From Noviluteimonas gilva (GTDB lineage: Bacteria > Pseudomonadota > Gammaproteobacteria > Xanthomonadales > Xanthomonadaceae): a stretch of DNA of 64,000 nucleotides. The notes beneath the pieces were generated by a model. It saw only the letters and a program-made list of their open reading frames with translations. It did no database searches and was not told the origin of the DNA. Both the position numbers and the translations under genes were made by a program. The stretch spans positions 740,464 to 804,463 of the forward strand of contig NZ_WOXT01000001.1 in NCBI RefSeq assembly GCF_009740395.1, written 5' to 3'. Below, one piece after another: positions 17,981 through 25,897 of the stretch. Positions within the stretch are counted from its first letter, which is position 1, and every line of letters begins with the position of its first letter.

Positions 17981-19579
17981 TTACTTCTTCGGCAGGCCCG
18001 CGACCTTCGCGGCGCAGGACATGATCTTGCCGCCCTGGCGACCGGACACGAGCCCCGCGGCGACGAGGCCGTCGCGATAGGTCTCCATGCGGGCCATGTA
18101 CTGGTCCTTGTTGGCCGAGGTCCGCGCGATCAGCTTGCTGGTCGCCACGACGTTCGCGCCGGTGATGACGCCCGCGTCGGTGATGACCTTCACCTCGGTG
18201 TTGCACCCGTTGATCTGCGCGGTGCCGGTGTTGATGCGCCAGCCGGTGTCCTTCAGCAGGTTGGCCGAGTTGTCGATCAACAGCGCGGCGTTCAGCGAAT
18301 CGTTGATGGCAGGTTCCATCAGCGCATTCGGCGAGAGCGCCGTGTCGTAGTGCGAACCCGACGAGCCCGGCGCGACCGGGTTGGGCATGTACAGGCGCGG
18401 GCGACCCGCGTTGTCCGCACCCTGGCGGAACGCAGGATCGACGGCGAAGCCCACCGTCAGCGGCGCGTTGGCTTTCAGGAGCGTGCCGTCGGGCTGCGTG
18501 ACGCTGATCGCGGGGATCGTGACCGTCGGATCGACACCGCCCATGCCCGGCGGCGGATTGCCCGGGGCATTGTTGGCGACGATCATGCCGGTCGCACCCG
18601 CGGCCTGCACGATCGCGGCTTTGATCGCGAAGCCGCAACCGCCGCGATCGACGATGGCGATGTTGCCCGCGATCGCCGAAGCGTTGGTGATCGCCGTGCA
18701 ACCATCGGTCGTCGACGGCCCCGCCGCATTCGCATCATCGGTGGCGACGATCGCCGTGCCGTTGAAGTTCGCTGGCGTGGGCGCCGCGCCGAAGCTCGCG
18801 GTCCCGTACTCGTAGAAGCCGGCGACACCCGCGGGCGCCGTGACGCGGAAGCCCGTGCGCGGACCGAGGGTGAGGGCCGCGCCGTTGACCGCCGCCGCGC
18901 CGGTGAACACCACGTTGCCGTAGTTGAGCGCCGAGGCCTGGCGTTGCGCGACCGTCATCTGCGGCCAGAACAGGTTCTGCGTGTTGTCGTAGGTGAAGCG
19001 CGAATAGATGTCCGGAATGCCCGACTGGAACTGGCCCGTCGCTTCGCTTTCGAAGTTCTGGAAGCCCAGGCCGTGGCCGAACTCGTGCATCACCACGTCG
19101 AGGAAGCTGAGCTGCCCGGCGGGCGTGTTGCCGTCCAGGCCGTAGTAGAACGCGAAGTTCGAGCTGAACTGCGAAATGATGTCGATGTCGCCTTCGGTGA
19201 GGTCTTCGCCCACCAGCGATTCGGCGAGCGCCGCGCTGTACCACGTGTTGGGCACCGCGCCCGGGAAGTCGCTGAAGATGTAGGTCGCGCCGGCCGAGCC
19301 GAGCACGTTCGGTGCGAGCGGATTGAACTGCGCGCCGACGTAGACCGGCACGTCGCTGACCAGGATCGTGCCCCACAGATCGGCCGCGAATTGCGCGACG
19401 ATCTGGCGCTGCTGGCCGAGCGAGGTGCCCGGGTTGCCGGCGACGGGGGCCGCGGCGGTGGTGTCGTTGTAACCCTCGTTGGGGTCGTCGAAGTTCACCG
19501 GGACGATGTCGCCGGCGTGGGCCATGCCGGTCAGCGCGATGCCGATGGCGACGGCGAGGGAGAGGACGGACTTATTCAT
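17981..19579 (-). CDS. Secreted leishmanolysin-like metalloprotease with an inserted PA domain
   Basis: A 532-residue exported protein (signal peptide about residues 1-22, ending GMAHA). The zinc motif HEFGHGLGF starts at His165. A third ligand candidate, His410 in GSHYDTALSP, is followed 11 residues later by Met421 in NALMEP, the same spacing as His334 and Met345 of leishmanolysin. Between the two parts lie about 240 residues with a protease-associated (PA) domain: TAIVATDDAN, IVDRGGCGFAIKA, ATGMIVANNA. I infer a metzincin secreted to the periplasm or medium. It starts inside the end of the small upstream gene (8-bp overlap) and ends at a strong terminator. Confidence 0.75.
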   Translation of the reverse strand: MNKSVLSLAVAIGIALTGMAHAGDIVPVNFDDPNEGYNDTTAAAPVAGNPGTSLGQQRQIVAQFAADLWGTILVSDVPVYVGAQFNPLAPNVLGSAGATYIFSDFPGAVPNTWYSAALAESLVGEDLTEGDIDIISQFSSNFAFYYGLDGNTPAGQLSFLDVVMHEFGHGLGFQNFESEATGQFQSGIPDIYSRFTYDNTQNLFWPQMTVAQRQASALNYGNVVFTGAAAVNGAALTLGPRTGFRVTAPAGVAGFYEYGTASFGAAPTPANFNGTAIVATDDANAAGPSTTDGCTAITNASAIAGNIAIVDRGGCGFAIKAAIVQAAGATGMIVANNAPGNPPPGMGGVDPTVTIPAISVTQPDGTLLKANAPLTVGFAVDPAFRQGADNAGRPRLYMPNPVAPGSSGSHYDTALSPNALMEPAINDSLNAALLIDNSANLLKDTGWRINTGTAQINGCNTEVKVITDAGVITGANVVATSKLIARTSANKDQYMARMETYRDGLVAAGLVSGRQGGKIMSCAAKVAGLPKK

Positions 19580-19913
19580 TCGGCAGTCCCTCCGTCGTGG
19601 CGGCGGGGGCTTGCGTGCCGTCGGTTTCGATCACGCGCAACTGGCCGTTCGCATCGCGTTGCACGGCCATGGTCGACCAGAGTTCTTCGGGGACGCGCAC
19701 CTTGAGCGTGCCGCCGGCCTTGCGCACTTTCGTCGCGTCGGCCTGGGACATCGTGCGCGGCTGCGTGGCCTTGAACGAATGCCGCTTCTGCTTCATCGAT
19801 TCGGCTTTCGCGTTCCGTTGCTCGAGCGTGGAATCGGGTTTTGCCGCGTGCGCCGCGGCGGTTGCGCCGACCAGCACCATGCTGGCCAACACGATGGTTG
19901 CCTTACCTTTCAT
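19572..19913 (-). CDS. Small secreted protein co-transcribed with the metalloprotease
   Basis: A 113-residue protein with a clear signal peptide (MKGKATIVLASMVLVGATA, cleavage after AHAA near residue 23). The mature part is basic and polar, rich in Lys/Arg early on and ending acidic, with a short predicted beta stretch GTLKVRVPEELWSTMAVQ. I do not recognise a family. AAAGGGG 9 nt before the ATG at 19911-19913 supports this start over upstream ones. The stop lies inside the protease start (8-bp overlap), so the two products are made together; a propeptide-like inhibitor or export helper acting in trans is possible but not shown. Confidence 0.75.
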   Translation of the reverse strand: MKGKATIVLASMVLVGATAAAHAAKPDSTLEQRNAKAESMKQKRHSFKATQPRTMSQADATKVRKAGGTLKVRVPEELWSTMAVQRDANGQLRVIETDGTQAPAATTEGLPNE

Positions 19914-20245
19914 GTGGGTGACCCCTTTCGTCCTGAAATTGCGACAGGCGCGCCGCCGGCGGAACGGGATGCCGGTAGGCGAAATCCGAAAACTCGGAGA
20001 CCAGTCGGTGCTGTCGCTGGATCGACTGGCCGGGACCGAGAATGCGCGCGGGCGCAGATCGGCCACAAACCGCGTTGCAGCACAGCAGTAAGGCCTTCAC
20101 ATGGACGAGTTGAGACGCCGCGCGGTTCGCAGACCGCACATCACGCGCCCTTAATGCTTTTCGGCCGACGAGTGGTCGATAACGGAAGACAGACGGACGA
20201 ATCGAAACGAGAGAATCCCCCGTTCAGGGCATTCATCCGCATGAA
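19914..20245. other. Intergenic stretch with no gene seen
   Basis: These 332 bases lie upstream of the metalloprotease operon and downstream of the DUF4190-like gene, both on the minus strand. They must hold the protease promoter. A short hairpin GCGGT/ACCGC sits near 20127. I found no convincing coding frame or terminator with a U tract. Confidence 0.6.
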
Positions 20246-20494
20246 TCAAATGATTCCGCCGCCCATTTGCAGGCGAATCACCGCGACCACGACCACGATG
20301 CCGTTGAGGATCAGGCCGGCCTTGGCGCGTCCATTGCCGCCCTTGCTGCTGAGCATCACGCCGATCGCGCCGATGACCGCACCGATGGCGGCGAAGGGAA
20401 TCACGAGCCAGTTGGCCCAACCGACCAACGGGATGAGCGCGATGCACATGAACAGCGCCGCCACGATTCCCCAAATCAAGCTGATCAAACCCAT
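20246..20494 (-). CDS. Small DUF4190-like membrane protein
   Basis: An 82-residue protein with two membrane helices joined by a glycine-rich turn: MGLISLIWGIVAALFMCIAL at the start and GLILNGIVVVVAVI near the end, with SSKGGNGRAKAGL between, the usual DUF4190 arrangement. It follows the chorismatase gene by 17 bp on the same strand and is probably the last gene of that operon. Its role in pigment synthesis, if any, is unknown. Confidence 0.75.
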   Translation of the reverse strand: MGLISLIWGIVAALFMCIALIPLVGWANWLVIPFAAIGAVIGAIGVMLSSKGGNGRAKAGLILNGIVVVVAVIRLQMGGGII

Positions 20495-20511
20495 CGTTCC
20501 GCTCCGTGGCG

Positions 20512-21510
20512 TCAGAGGACGCCGTCGATTTCCACGCGCAATTCCCGCCGGCACACCGCCGCGTGCAACAGCACGCGCGGCACCGACGGATCCAGGTGTG
20601 CGGCCAGCGCCTGCTCGATGCGCGGCAGGGCGGCGCTGTCGCGCACGTACACCTTCAAACGCGAATCGGGGCCGAAGCGCGCCGGCAACTCCGGCCGCAC
20701 CGCGCGTGCGGCGGCGATGAGGCTTTCGAAGTTGGCGAAGGTTTCCGACAGCTGCGATTCGATGCAATCGTGGTGGCGCGATTCGTGGCCGACCACGCTC
20801 GCCGTGCCCGACAGCAACAAGGGCATGGCGGAAGACGGCGGCACCATCGCACGCGCGAAACTCGGCGGCTGCGGGCCGTACTGGCGCGGGTAGCGATACG
20901 CGCTCACCTGGCGCGGATTCTCGACCGGCGTCCCCGGCACGCGCCCGGCGAGCCAGTACACCTGCAGCGTGCGCACGCCGTCGCAACGGCCGATCGCGGT
21001 CGCGGCAGGCAAGGTGCCCGTCGTGACTTCGCCCAGGCCCGCCGCGCGGCCCACGCAGAAACGCCGATACCGTTCCTGGTCGCCTTCGCCTTCGGTGATC
21101 GCGTCGAGGTAGTTCCAGCTGCGCAGCAGATGCGGAAAACCGCGCGTGCGCACGAACGCGGACAGGTTCGCGTACGCGCGTGCGCTCGCCGCTTCCAGCC
21201 CGGTGTCGGCTTCGGGAATCTCGATCCAGCCGAACTGCAGGGTGTCCGATTCGGCGAAGCGCAGCACGCCCTGTTGTCCGACCTGCACCGGGCCCGGCGT
21301 GCGCCACACTTCCAGCGGCGCGGCGCCATGCGGTTGCAGCGGCACGCGCAGGTAACGCGGATCGTCGCCGGCCGGCGCATCGCTGCCGAAACCGAACACG
21401 GCCAGCGTGTCGTCCTGCGCGAGCAAGGCTTCGAGCGACGCGGCGCTCGCGTCGTCCACGTAATCCACGCGCATTTGCGGCGCGTGCGCGAGCGGTCGGA
21501 CTGCGCTCAC
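20512..21510 (-). CDS. xanB2: Chorismatase XanB2 (3-/4-hydroxybenzoate from chorismate)
   Basis: A 332-residue member of the FkbO/Hyg5/XanB2 chorismatase family, which removes pyruvate from chorismate. XanB2 of Xanthomonas makes 3-hydroxybenzoate for xanthomonadin and 4-hydroxybenzoate for ubiquinone. Family landmarks are FGWIEIPEADTG, LLRSWNYLDAITEGEGDQER, VSAYRYPRQYGPQPPSFARA and LSGTASVVGHES. It overlaps the upstream flavoprotein gene by ATGA (21507-21510). Family members that act as plain hydrolases (FkbO) are the alternative; the pigment context favours the XanB2 reaction. Confidence 0.9.
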   Translation of the reverse strand: MSAVRPLAHAPQMRVDYVDDASAASLEALLAQDDTLAVFGFGSDAPAGDDPRYLRVPLQPHGAAPLEVWRTPGPVQVGQQGVLRFAESDTLQFGWIEIPEADTGLEAASARAYANLSAFVRTRGFPHLLRSWNYLDAITEGEGDQERYRRFCVGRAAGLGEVTTGTLPAATAIGRCDGVRTLQVYWLAGRVPGTPVENPRQVSAYRYPRQYGPQPPSFARAMVPPSSAMPLLLSGTASVVGHESRHHDCIESQLSETFANFESLIAAARAVRPELPARFGPDSRLKVYVRDSAALPRIEQALAAHLDPSVPRVLLHAAVCRRELRVEIDGVL

Positions 21511-22862
21511 GGGTTACCCGGCTGCAGCGTGTCGCCGCTGACCGTGACGCGCACCTGGCGGCGGCGATTCAACCAGCCACGGAACGCCTGCGGCGCGAGC
21601 TGCAGCGCCGTCAGCGCGTAGATCGCACGGAACAGGCGCAAGCGCCGAAGCACCTTCTTGTTGTCGAACACGTCGCCGGCCAGCATCGAAATCACCGCTT
21701 GCTCCACCTGCCACACATTGCGCGGATTGTTGAACAGGTGTCGCATGACCGGCGTGTTGAAGCGGTAGATGAACCACTGGAAGTGCTTCAGGCCACGCTT
21801 GAGGCGCTGGACCATGGCGTCCTGCAGCGCCGTCTCGCGCGAGGGATCGCGCAGCGCGCCATCGACCACGTCGGCGGCCTGCTCGCCGCTGTTCATGCCC
21901 AGGTACACGCCCGAGGAGAACACCGGATCCACGAACGCGTACGCATCGCCGACCATCACCCAACCCGGGCCGGTCATGCGCGTGCACGTGTACGAGTAGT
22001 TGCCGGTGACATGCACGGGCGCGACGCGTTGCGCGTTGTCCATGCGATTCCACGCGGACGGTTCGGACTCGAGCGTGCGCATGAGGAAGTCTTCGTTCTG
22101 GCCGCGGCGCGTCTTGAGGTATTCGGGGAAACACACCGCACCGATGCTCATCACATCGCCCTGCAGCGGGATCAGCCACATCCAGCCGTGTTCGAAGCGC
22201 TGCACCGTGATGTTGCCGGCGTCCTCGCCCGGGCGGCGCGCGACGCCGGTGAAGTGGCTGAAGATCGCCGCCGACTGGTGCAGCGGGTTCTTCTTTTTCA
22301 GTTTGAGTTGCGCGCCGATCAGCGTGTCGCGGCCGCTCGCGTCGACGAGGTAACGCATGCGCACGCGCAGCGCGTTGCCGTCGGCGTCGGTCGCGAAGGC
22401 TTCGTTCGGACGGCCGTCGTCGCCGAAGCCGATGCGTTCGACCTTCACCATTTCACGCGCGTCCACGCCGTTGGCCTTCGCGTGTTCGAACAGCAACTGG
22501 TCGAACTCTTCGCGCTTGACCTGGTAGGCGTAACCGAACTTCGCGTCGATCGCGCGTTCGAAGCGGAAGGTGTTGAAGTTGACGTCGTCGACCGGGAATT
22601 CGGCGCCCGGCTTGAACGTGCCGATCGCGCGCACCTGGTCGAGCACGCCGAGGCGTTCGAGGATCGGCAGGTTCATCGGCAGCAGCGATTCGCCGATGTG
22701 GAAGCGCGGATGGCGCGACTTCTCCAGCAGCAACACGCGGTGGCCGCGGCGCGCGAGCAGCGTGGCCGCCGTGGTACCCGCCGGCCCGCCGCCCACCACC
22801 AGCACGTCGACGTCGATCGTCTTCACGGGGGCATCGGGCGCTGCGGGTGTGTCCGGGGTCAT
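21507..22862 (-). CDS. FAD-dependent halogenase-like oxidoreductase 1
   Basis: A 451-residue flavoprotein of the tryptophan-halogenase/geranylgeranyl-reductase superfamily. The dinucleotide site VVGGGPAGTTAA lies near residue 17 and GESLLPMNLP follows. Three halogenase features are kept: Lys84 in FKPGAEF, WMWLIP (227-232, the WxWxIP motif) and FVDPVFSSG (310-318, FxxPxxSxG). It could halogenate the aryl ring or chain of the pigment, or act as a hydroxylase or desaturase. I chose the ATG at 22860-22862; an earlier ATG pair at about 22898 coincides with a minus-strand TATGAT that looks like the -10. It is divergent from the carrier-protein operon. Confidence 0.82.
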   Translation of the reverse strand: MTPDTPAAPDAPVKTIDVDVLVVGGGPAGTTAATLLARRGHRVLLLEKSRHPRFHIGESLLPMNLPILERLGVLDQVRAIGTFKPGAEFPVDDVNFNTFRFERAIDAKFGYAYQVKREEFDQLLFEHAKANGVDAREMVKVERIGFGDDGRPNEAFATDADGNALRVRMRYLVDASGRDTLIGAQLKLKKKNPLHQSAAIFSHFTGVARRPGEDAGNITVQRFEHGWMWLIPLQGDVMSIGAVCFPEYLKTRRGQNEDFLMRTLESEPSAWNRMDNAQRVAPVHVTGNYSYTCTRMTGPGWVMVGDAYAFVDPVFSSGVYLGMNSGEQAADVVDGALRDPSRETALQDAMVQRLKRGLKHFQWFIYRFNTPVMRHLFNNPRNVWQVEQAVISMLAGDVFDNKKVLRRLRLFRAIYALTALQLAPQAFRGWLNRRRQVRVTVSGDTLQPGNP

Positions 22863-22937
22863 GCAATCGGTCGGCGTGAAGAGTGCGGGCCGCATCATAA
22901 CGCGGCGTGCAACCGCGAAAGCCGCGCCCCGCACGGC

Positions 22938-22943
22938 TAGAAT
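22938..22943 (+). promoter_or_regulatory. Candidate -10 of the carrier-protein operon
   Basis: TAGAAT, 29 nt before the ATG at 22973, in the 110-bp region between the divergent flavoprotein and carrier-protein genes. The -35 is weak. A minus-strand TATGAT (22894-22899) could drive the other direction. Confidence 0.4.
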
Positions 22944-22972
22944 GCAGCTATCCCAGAATCCCGGAACGCCCG

Positions 22973-23245
22973 ATGTCCCTGCAGAGCCCCGCCGAAGCCG
23001 ACCTCGCCAAGTTGCTGGTCGAAAGCCTGAACCTGGAAGGCGTGCAGGCCGCGCAGATCGACCCGGACGCGCCGCTGTTCAACGAGGGCCTGGGCCTGGA
23101 TTCGATCGACGCGCTGGAGCTCTCGCTCGCGATTTCCAAGCAATACGGCTTCCAGCTGCGTTCCGACAACGACGCCAACCGCCGCATCTTCGCGTCCCTG
23201 CGCGCGCTGTCGGCGCACGTCGAACAACATCGCACCACCGCTTGA
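22973..23245 (+). CDS. xanC: Acyl carrier protein of the aryl polyene pathway (XanC-like)
   Basis: A 90-residue carrier protein with the phosphopantetheine attachment motif GLDSIDALEL; Ser44 is the expected site. It should carry the hydroxybenzoyl starter and the growing polyene. It is the only carrier protein I see in the window. The ATG at 22973 gives a normal-length protein; an in-frame ATG at 22907 would add residues over the promoter. The stop overlaps the next start in a TTGA junction. Confidence 0.92.
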   Translation: MSLQSPAEADLAKLLVESLNLEGVQAAQIDPDAPLFNEGLGLDSIDALELSLAISKQYGFQLRSDNDANRRIFASLRALSAHVEQHRTTA

Positions 23246-23949
23246 ACGCAACCCCGCTGGCGCGGCTGGCGCTGGCGCTGGCCTATCCCGTGCTCGCCCA
23301 CGTGGCGAGCCTGCGCGACGACCCCGTGCTCGCCGCCATCGCGCTCGGCGATTTGACCGTTTTCGTGCTGCTCGATCCATTGCTGCATCGGCGCGCGTGG
23401 GCGTGGCTGGTGTTGCTCGCCACCATTGTTGGCCTGGTGACCGTTGCACACTCGCCGCACCTGCACCTGGTGTTGCTGCTCGTGCCGGCCGCGTTCGTCG
23501 CGCTGGTCGCATGGACGTTCGGCCGCACCTTGCGCGACGGGCACGTGCCGCTGATCACGCGCATGGTCTGCGCGATCGATGGCGTGCCGCTCGCGGAGCT
23601 GGCGCCCGACCTGCGGGGGTATTCGCGCACGCTCACCGCCACGTGGGCCGCGATGCTTGCGGGCCTGGCCGTGTGCAACTTCCTGCTCGCGCTGATCGCC
23701 GTGCCCGGCGGCCTGCTGCACAGCCTGGGCGTCGATTCGCCGATCACCGTTTCCGAGCATGCCTGGTCCTGGTTCGCAAACCTCCTGAATTACGGGCTGG
23801 TCGGCGGGCTCTTCGTAGGCGAATATTTCTACCGCGTGCGGCGCTTCCCTGGGCGCTACACGAGCTTCTTCGATTTCGTGCGCAAGATGGCCGGGTTGGG
23901 GCCCACCGTCTGGCGCGGGCTGCTGCGGGACGAGCCGGGTCGAAGCTGA
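23242..23949 (+). CDS. COG4648-type membrane protein of the pigment cluster
   Basis: A 235-residue protein with about six membrane segments, starting at a TTG that overlaps the carrier-protein stop. Similar membrane proteins occur in nearly all aryl polyene clusters, between carrier protein and dehydratase genes, sometimes labelled COG4648 or, misleadingly, ketosynthase. The motif RTLRDGHVPLITRM and the C-terminal YFYRVRRFPGRY are conserved-looking, polar and probably cytoplasmic. The biochemical role is unknown. Confidence 0.8.
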   Translation: MNATPLARLALALAYPVLAHVASLRDDPVLAAIALGDLTVFVLLDPLLHRRAWAWLVLLATIVGLVTVAHSPHLHLVLLLVPAAFVALVAWTFGRTLRDGHVPLITRMVCAIDGVPLAELAPDLRGYSRTLTATWAAMLAGLAVCNFLLALIAVPGGLLHSLGVDSPITVSEHAWSWFANLLNYGLVGGLFVGEYFYRVRRFPGRYTSFFDFVRKMAGLGPTVWRGLLRDEPGRS

Positions 23950-23985
23950 ACACGTCAGGGACCGCCGCGGCAGGGGGCCGCGTTG

Positions 23986-23991
23986 CATAAT
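23986..23991 (+). promoter_or_regulatory. Possible internal -10 before the first dehydratase gene
   Basis: CATAAT lies 25 nt upstream of the ATG at 24017, in the 67-bp gap between two pigment genes. It would allow extra transcription of the downstream genes. The -35 is not clear. Confidence 0.25.
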
Positions 23992-24016
23992 CCGCGCGCG
24001 CAGCAGGCGTTCGCGG

Positions 24017-24313
24017 ATGTTGAATGAATTCGCCATGCAGTTCTTCGTACCGTCCGATCATCCCAGCCTGCCCGGGCATTTCCCGGGCCGACCCGTCGTT
24101 CCCGGCGTTGTCGTCCTCGACCATGTGCTCGACGCGATCGAAGCGCTGCACGGTCCGCTCGGCCACATCCGCCTGCCGCAGGTGAAGTTCGTGCAGCCCT
24201 TGTTGCCGGAGGAGCGCGCCGACGTGCTGCTCGAAGGCGACGAAGGGCGCTGGCGCTTCCGCGTGATGCGCGACGGACAACCGATCGCCGCCGGCGAAGT
24301 GGTGCGCGCATGA
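24017..24313 (+). CDS. Hot-dog 3-hydroxyacyl-ACP dehydratase (ApeI/FabZ-like)
   Basis: A 98-residue single hot-dog domain. The FabZ-like active-site stretch HPSLPGHFPGRPVVPGVVVL begins near residue 15 and contains the catalytic histidine. It is shorter than FabZ, as usual for the small dehydratases of aryl polyene clusters, which remove water to make each double bond. A second in-frame ATG at 24035 is an alternative start; neither has a strong ribosome site. It overlaps the acyltransferase gene by four bases. Confidence 0.82.
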   Translation: MLNEFAMQFFVPSDHPSLPGHFPGRPVVPGVVVLDHVLDAIEALHGPLGHIRLPQVKFVQPLLPEERADVLLEGDEGRWRFRVMRDGQPIAAGEVVRA

Positions 24314-25323
24314 ACCAGCCCTCGCACTGGAAGCAGCGCCCCGAAGGCGGCAACCGTTTCGCGATCCTGTTGATCCGCTGGATCGCGCGACGCGGCGGGC
24401 GGGCCATCGCACGCGTGTGCCTGTATCCGATCGTCCTGTACTTCTTCGCAATGCGCGGGCCGGAGCGCCGCGCTTCGCGGACATACCTGACGCGCGTGCT
24501 GCGCAAGCCGGCGACGCTGCTCGACATGTGGCGCCACATCCATACCTTCGCGGCCACGATCCTGGATCGCGTGTTCCTGCTCGGCGAAGACCTGCGGCGC
24601 TTCGATGTGCGCGTGCACGGGCTCGAAGGCCTGCATTCGACCGTCGATGCGCACGGCGGCGTGCTGCTGTTCGGCTCGCACCTGGGCAGCTTCGAAGTGT
24701 TGCGCGTGCTTGCGCAGGAACGCCCCGACATTCCCGTGCGCGTGGTGCTCGACAAGGCGCACAACGCGGCGATGACGCAATTGCTCGACGCGCTCAATCC
24801 CGGCGTCGCTGCGACGGTGATCGATGCCGGGCAGGACGGTCCGTCGGTCGTGCTCGCGATCCAGCACGCCATCGCCGAGGGCGCGGTCGTCGCGCTGCTC
24901 GTCGACCGCACGCAGCCGGGCGAGCCGGGCCATCCGGTCGAATTCCTCGGCGCGCCGACGCAACTGCCGGGCGCGCCCTGGTTGATCGCCGCCGTGCTGC
25001 ACGCGCCGGTGGTGTTGGCCTTCGGCCTGTACCGTGGCGGCAATCGCTACGACCTGATGTTCGAACCGTTCAGCGGCCCTATCAAGGTCGCGCGCAAGGA
25101 TCGCAGCCACGTGCTGGCCGACATGGCCCGCCGCTACGCCGCACGACTGGAACACCATGCACGCAGCGCTCCGTACAACTGGTTCAACTTCTACGATTTC
25201 TGGCAATCGCCCCCCGGAGCCCCCGCCGATGACAAGCCGCAAACACGGTCGCAGGAAGACGGCAGCGCTCTGCCTCGCGCTGCTGGCGGCGACGTGGGCG
25301 ACGGCATCGGCCGCGCCGCCTGA
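24310..25323 (+). CDS. LpxL/HtrB-family acyltransferase of the pigment cluster
   Basis: A 337-residue membrane-associated acyltransferase with an N-terminal helix (about residues 33-50). The HxxxxE motif of the LpxL family is in GSHLGSFEVL, and the later VDRTQPGE and FLGAPTQLPGAPW blocks are typical. In aryl polyene systems such enzymes are thought to pass the finished chain to a lipid acceptor. The recognisable domain ends at NWFNFYDFWQ (about residue 300); the last 35 residues are low-complexity and are read out of frame through the start of the next gene for 95 bp. Confidence 0.87.
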   Translation: MNQPSHWKQRPEGGNRFAILLIRWIARRGGRAIARVCLYPIVLYFFAMRGPERRASRTYLTRVLRKPATLLDMWRHIHTFAATILDRVFLLGEDLRRFDVRVHGLEGLHSTVDAHGGVLLFGSHLGSFEVLRVLAQERPDIPVRVVLDKAHNAAMTQLLDALNPGVAATVIDAGQDGPSVVLAIQHAIAEGAVVALLVDRTQPGEPGHPVEFLGAPTQLPGAPWLIAAVLHAPVVLAFGLYRGGNRYDLMFEPFSGPIKVARKDRSHVLADMARRYAARLEHHARSAPYNWFNFYDFWQSPPGAPADDKPQTRSQEDGSALPRAAGGDVGDGIGRAA

Positions 25324-25897
25324 GCCTGCGCCGGCATCGGTCGATGCCGGCTGGATCCTGTCGAAACTCGCGCGCCCCGCGCCCACGCAGACCGATTTCG
25401 TCGAAGTGCGCGGCTCGGCGTTGCTGAAAACGCCGCTGCGCATCGAAGGCCAGTACAAGCGACCGACGAACGACACGCTCGTGCGTGCCGTGCGCGCGCC
25501 GTATGCGGAGACGACGACGATCCGCAACGGGCAGGCCACCATCGAACGCAACGGCAAGGCGCGCAGCTTCTCGCTGGCGCGCGCGCCGGAGTTGCAGGGC
25601 CTGCAGGCGAGTTTCGGCGCGATGCTCGCGGGCGATCGCACGCAACTCGAACGCTATTACACGATCGATGCGAGCGGCACGCGCCAGGCGTGGACGCTGC
25701 GCTTGTCGCCGCGCGATCGCGCACTCGCCGCCAAGGTGCGGGACATCGTCCTGCGCGGCCGTGGCGCGGAACTGCGTTGCATCGAAACGCGTCCGGTGAA
25801 GGGCGACCTGCAACGCACGCTGCTCGCCAGCGCCGCACGCAGCGCGCATGGCACGACCGACGCCGCGGCCCTCGCCGCACTGTGCACCGCGCAATGA
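25229..25897 (+). CDS. LolA-like outer membrane lipoprotein carrier protein of the pigment cluster
   Basis: A 222-residue exported protein: signal peptide MTSRKHGRRKTAALCLALLA cleaved near ASAAPP (about residue 29), then a LolA-like beta half-barrel starting at residue 40 (QTDFVEVRGSALL, RIEGQYKRP). LolA-type carriers in aryl polyene clusters are believed to move the lipidated pigment across the periplasm. GGAG 9 nt before the ATG supports this start, although it lies 95 bp inside the preceding gene. It joins the MMPL gene by ATGA. Confidence 0.85.
   Translation: MTSRKHGRRKTAALCLALLAATWATASAAPPEPAPASVDAGWILSKLARPAPTQTDFVEVRGSALLKTPLRIEGQYKRPTNDTLVRAVRAPYAETTTIRNGQATIERNGKARSFSLARAPELQGLQASFGAMLAGDRTQLERYYTIDASGTRQAWTLRLSPRDRALAAKVRDIVLRGRGAELRCIETRPVKGDLQRTLLASAARSAHGTTDAAALAALCTAQ

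Noticed and set aside
20246-21307. A longer protein reading through the DUF4190-like gene from inside xanB2.
   Set aside because: The upstream part is an out-of-frame shadow of xanB2; the start at 20494 gives a normal two-helix protein.
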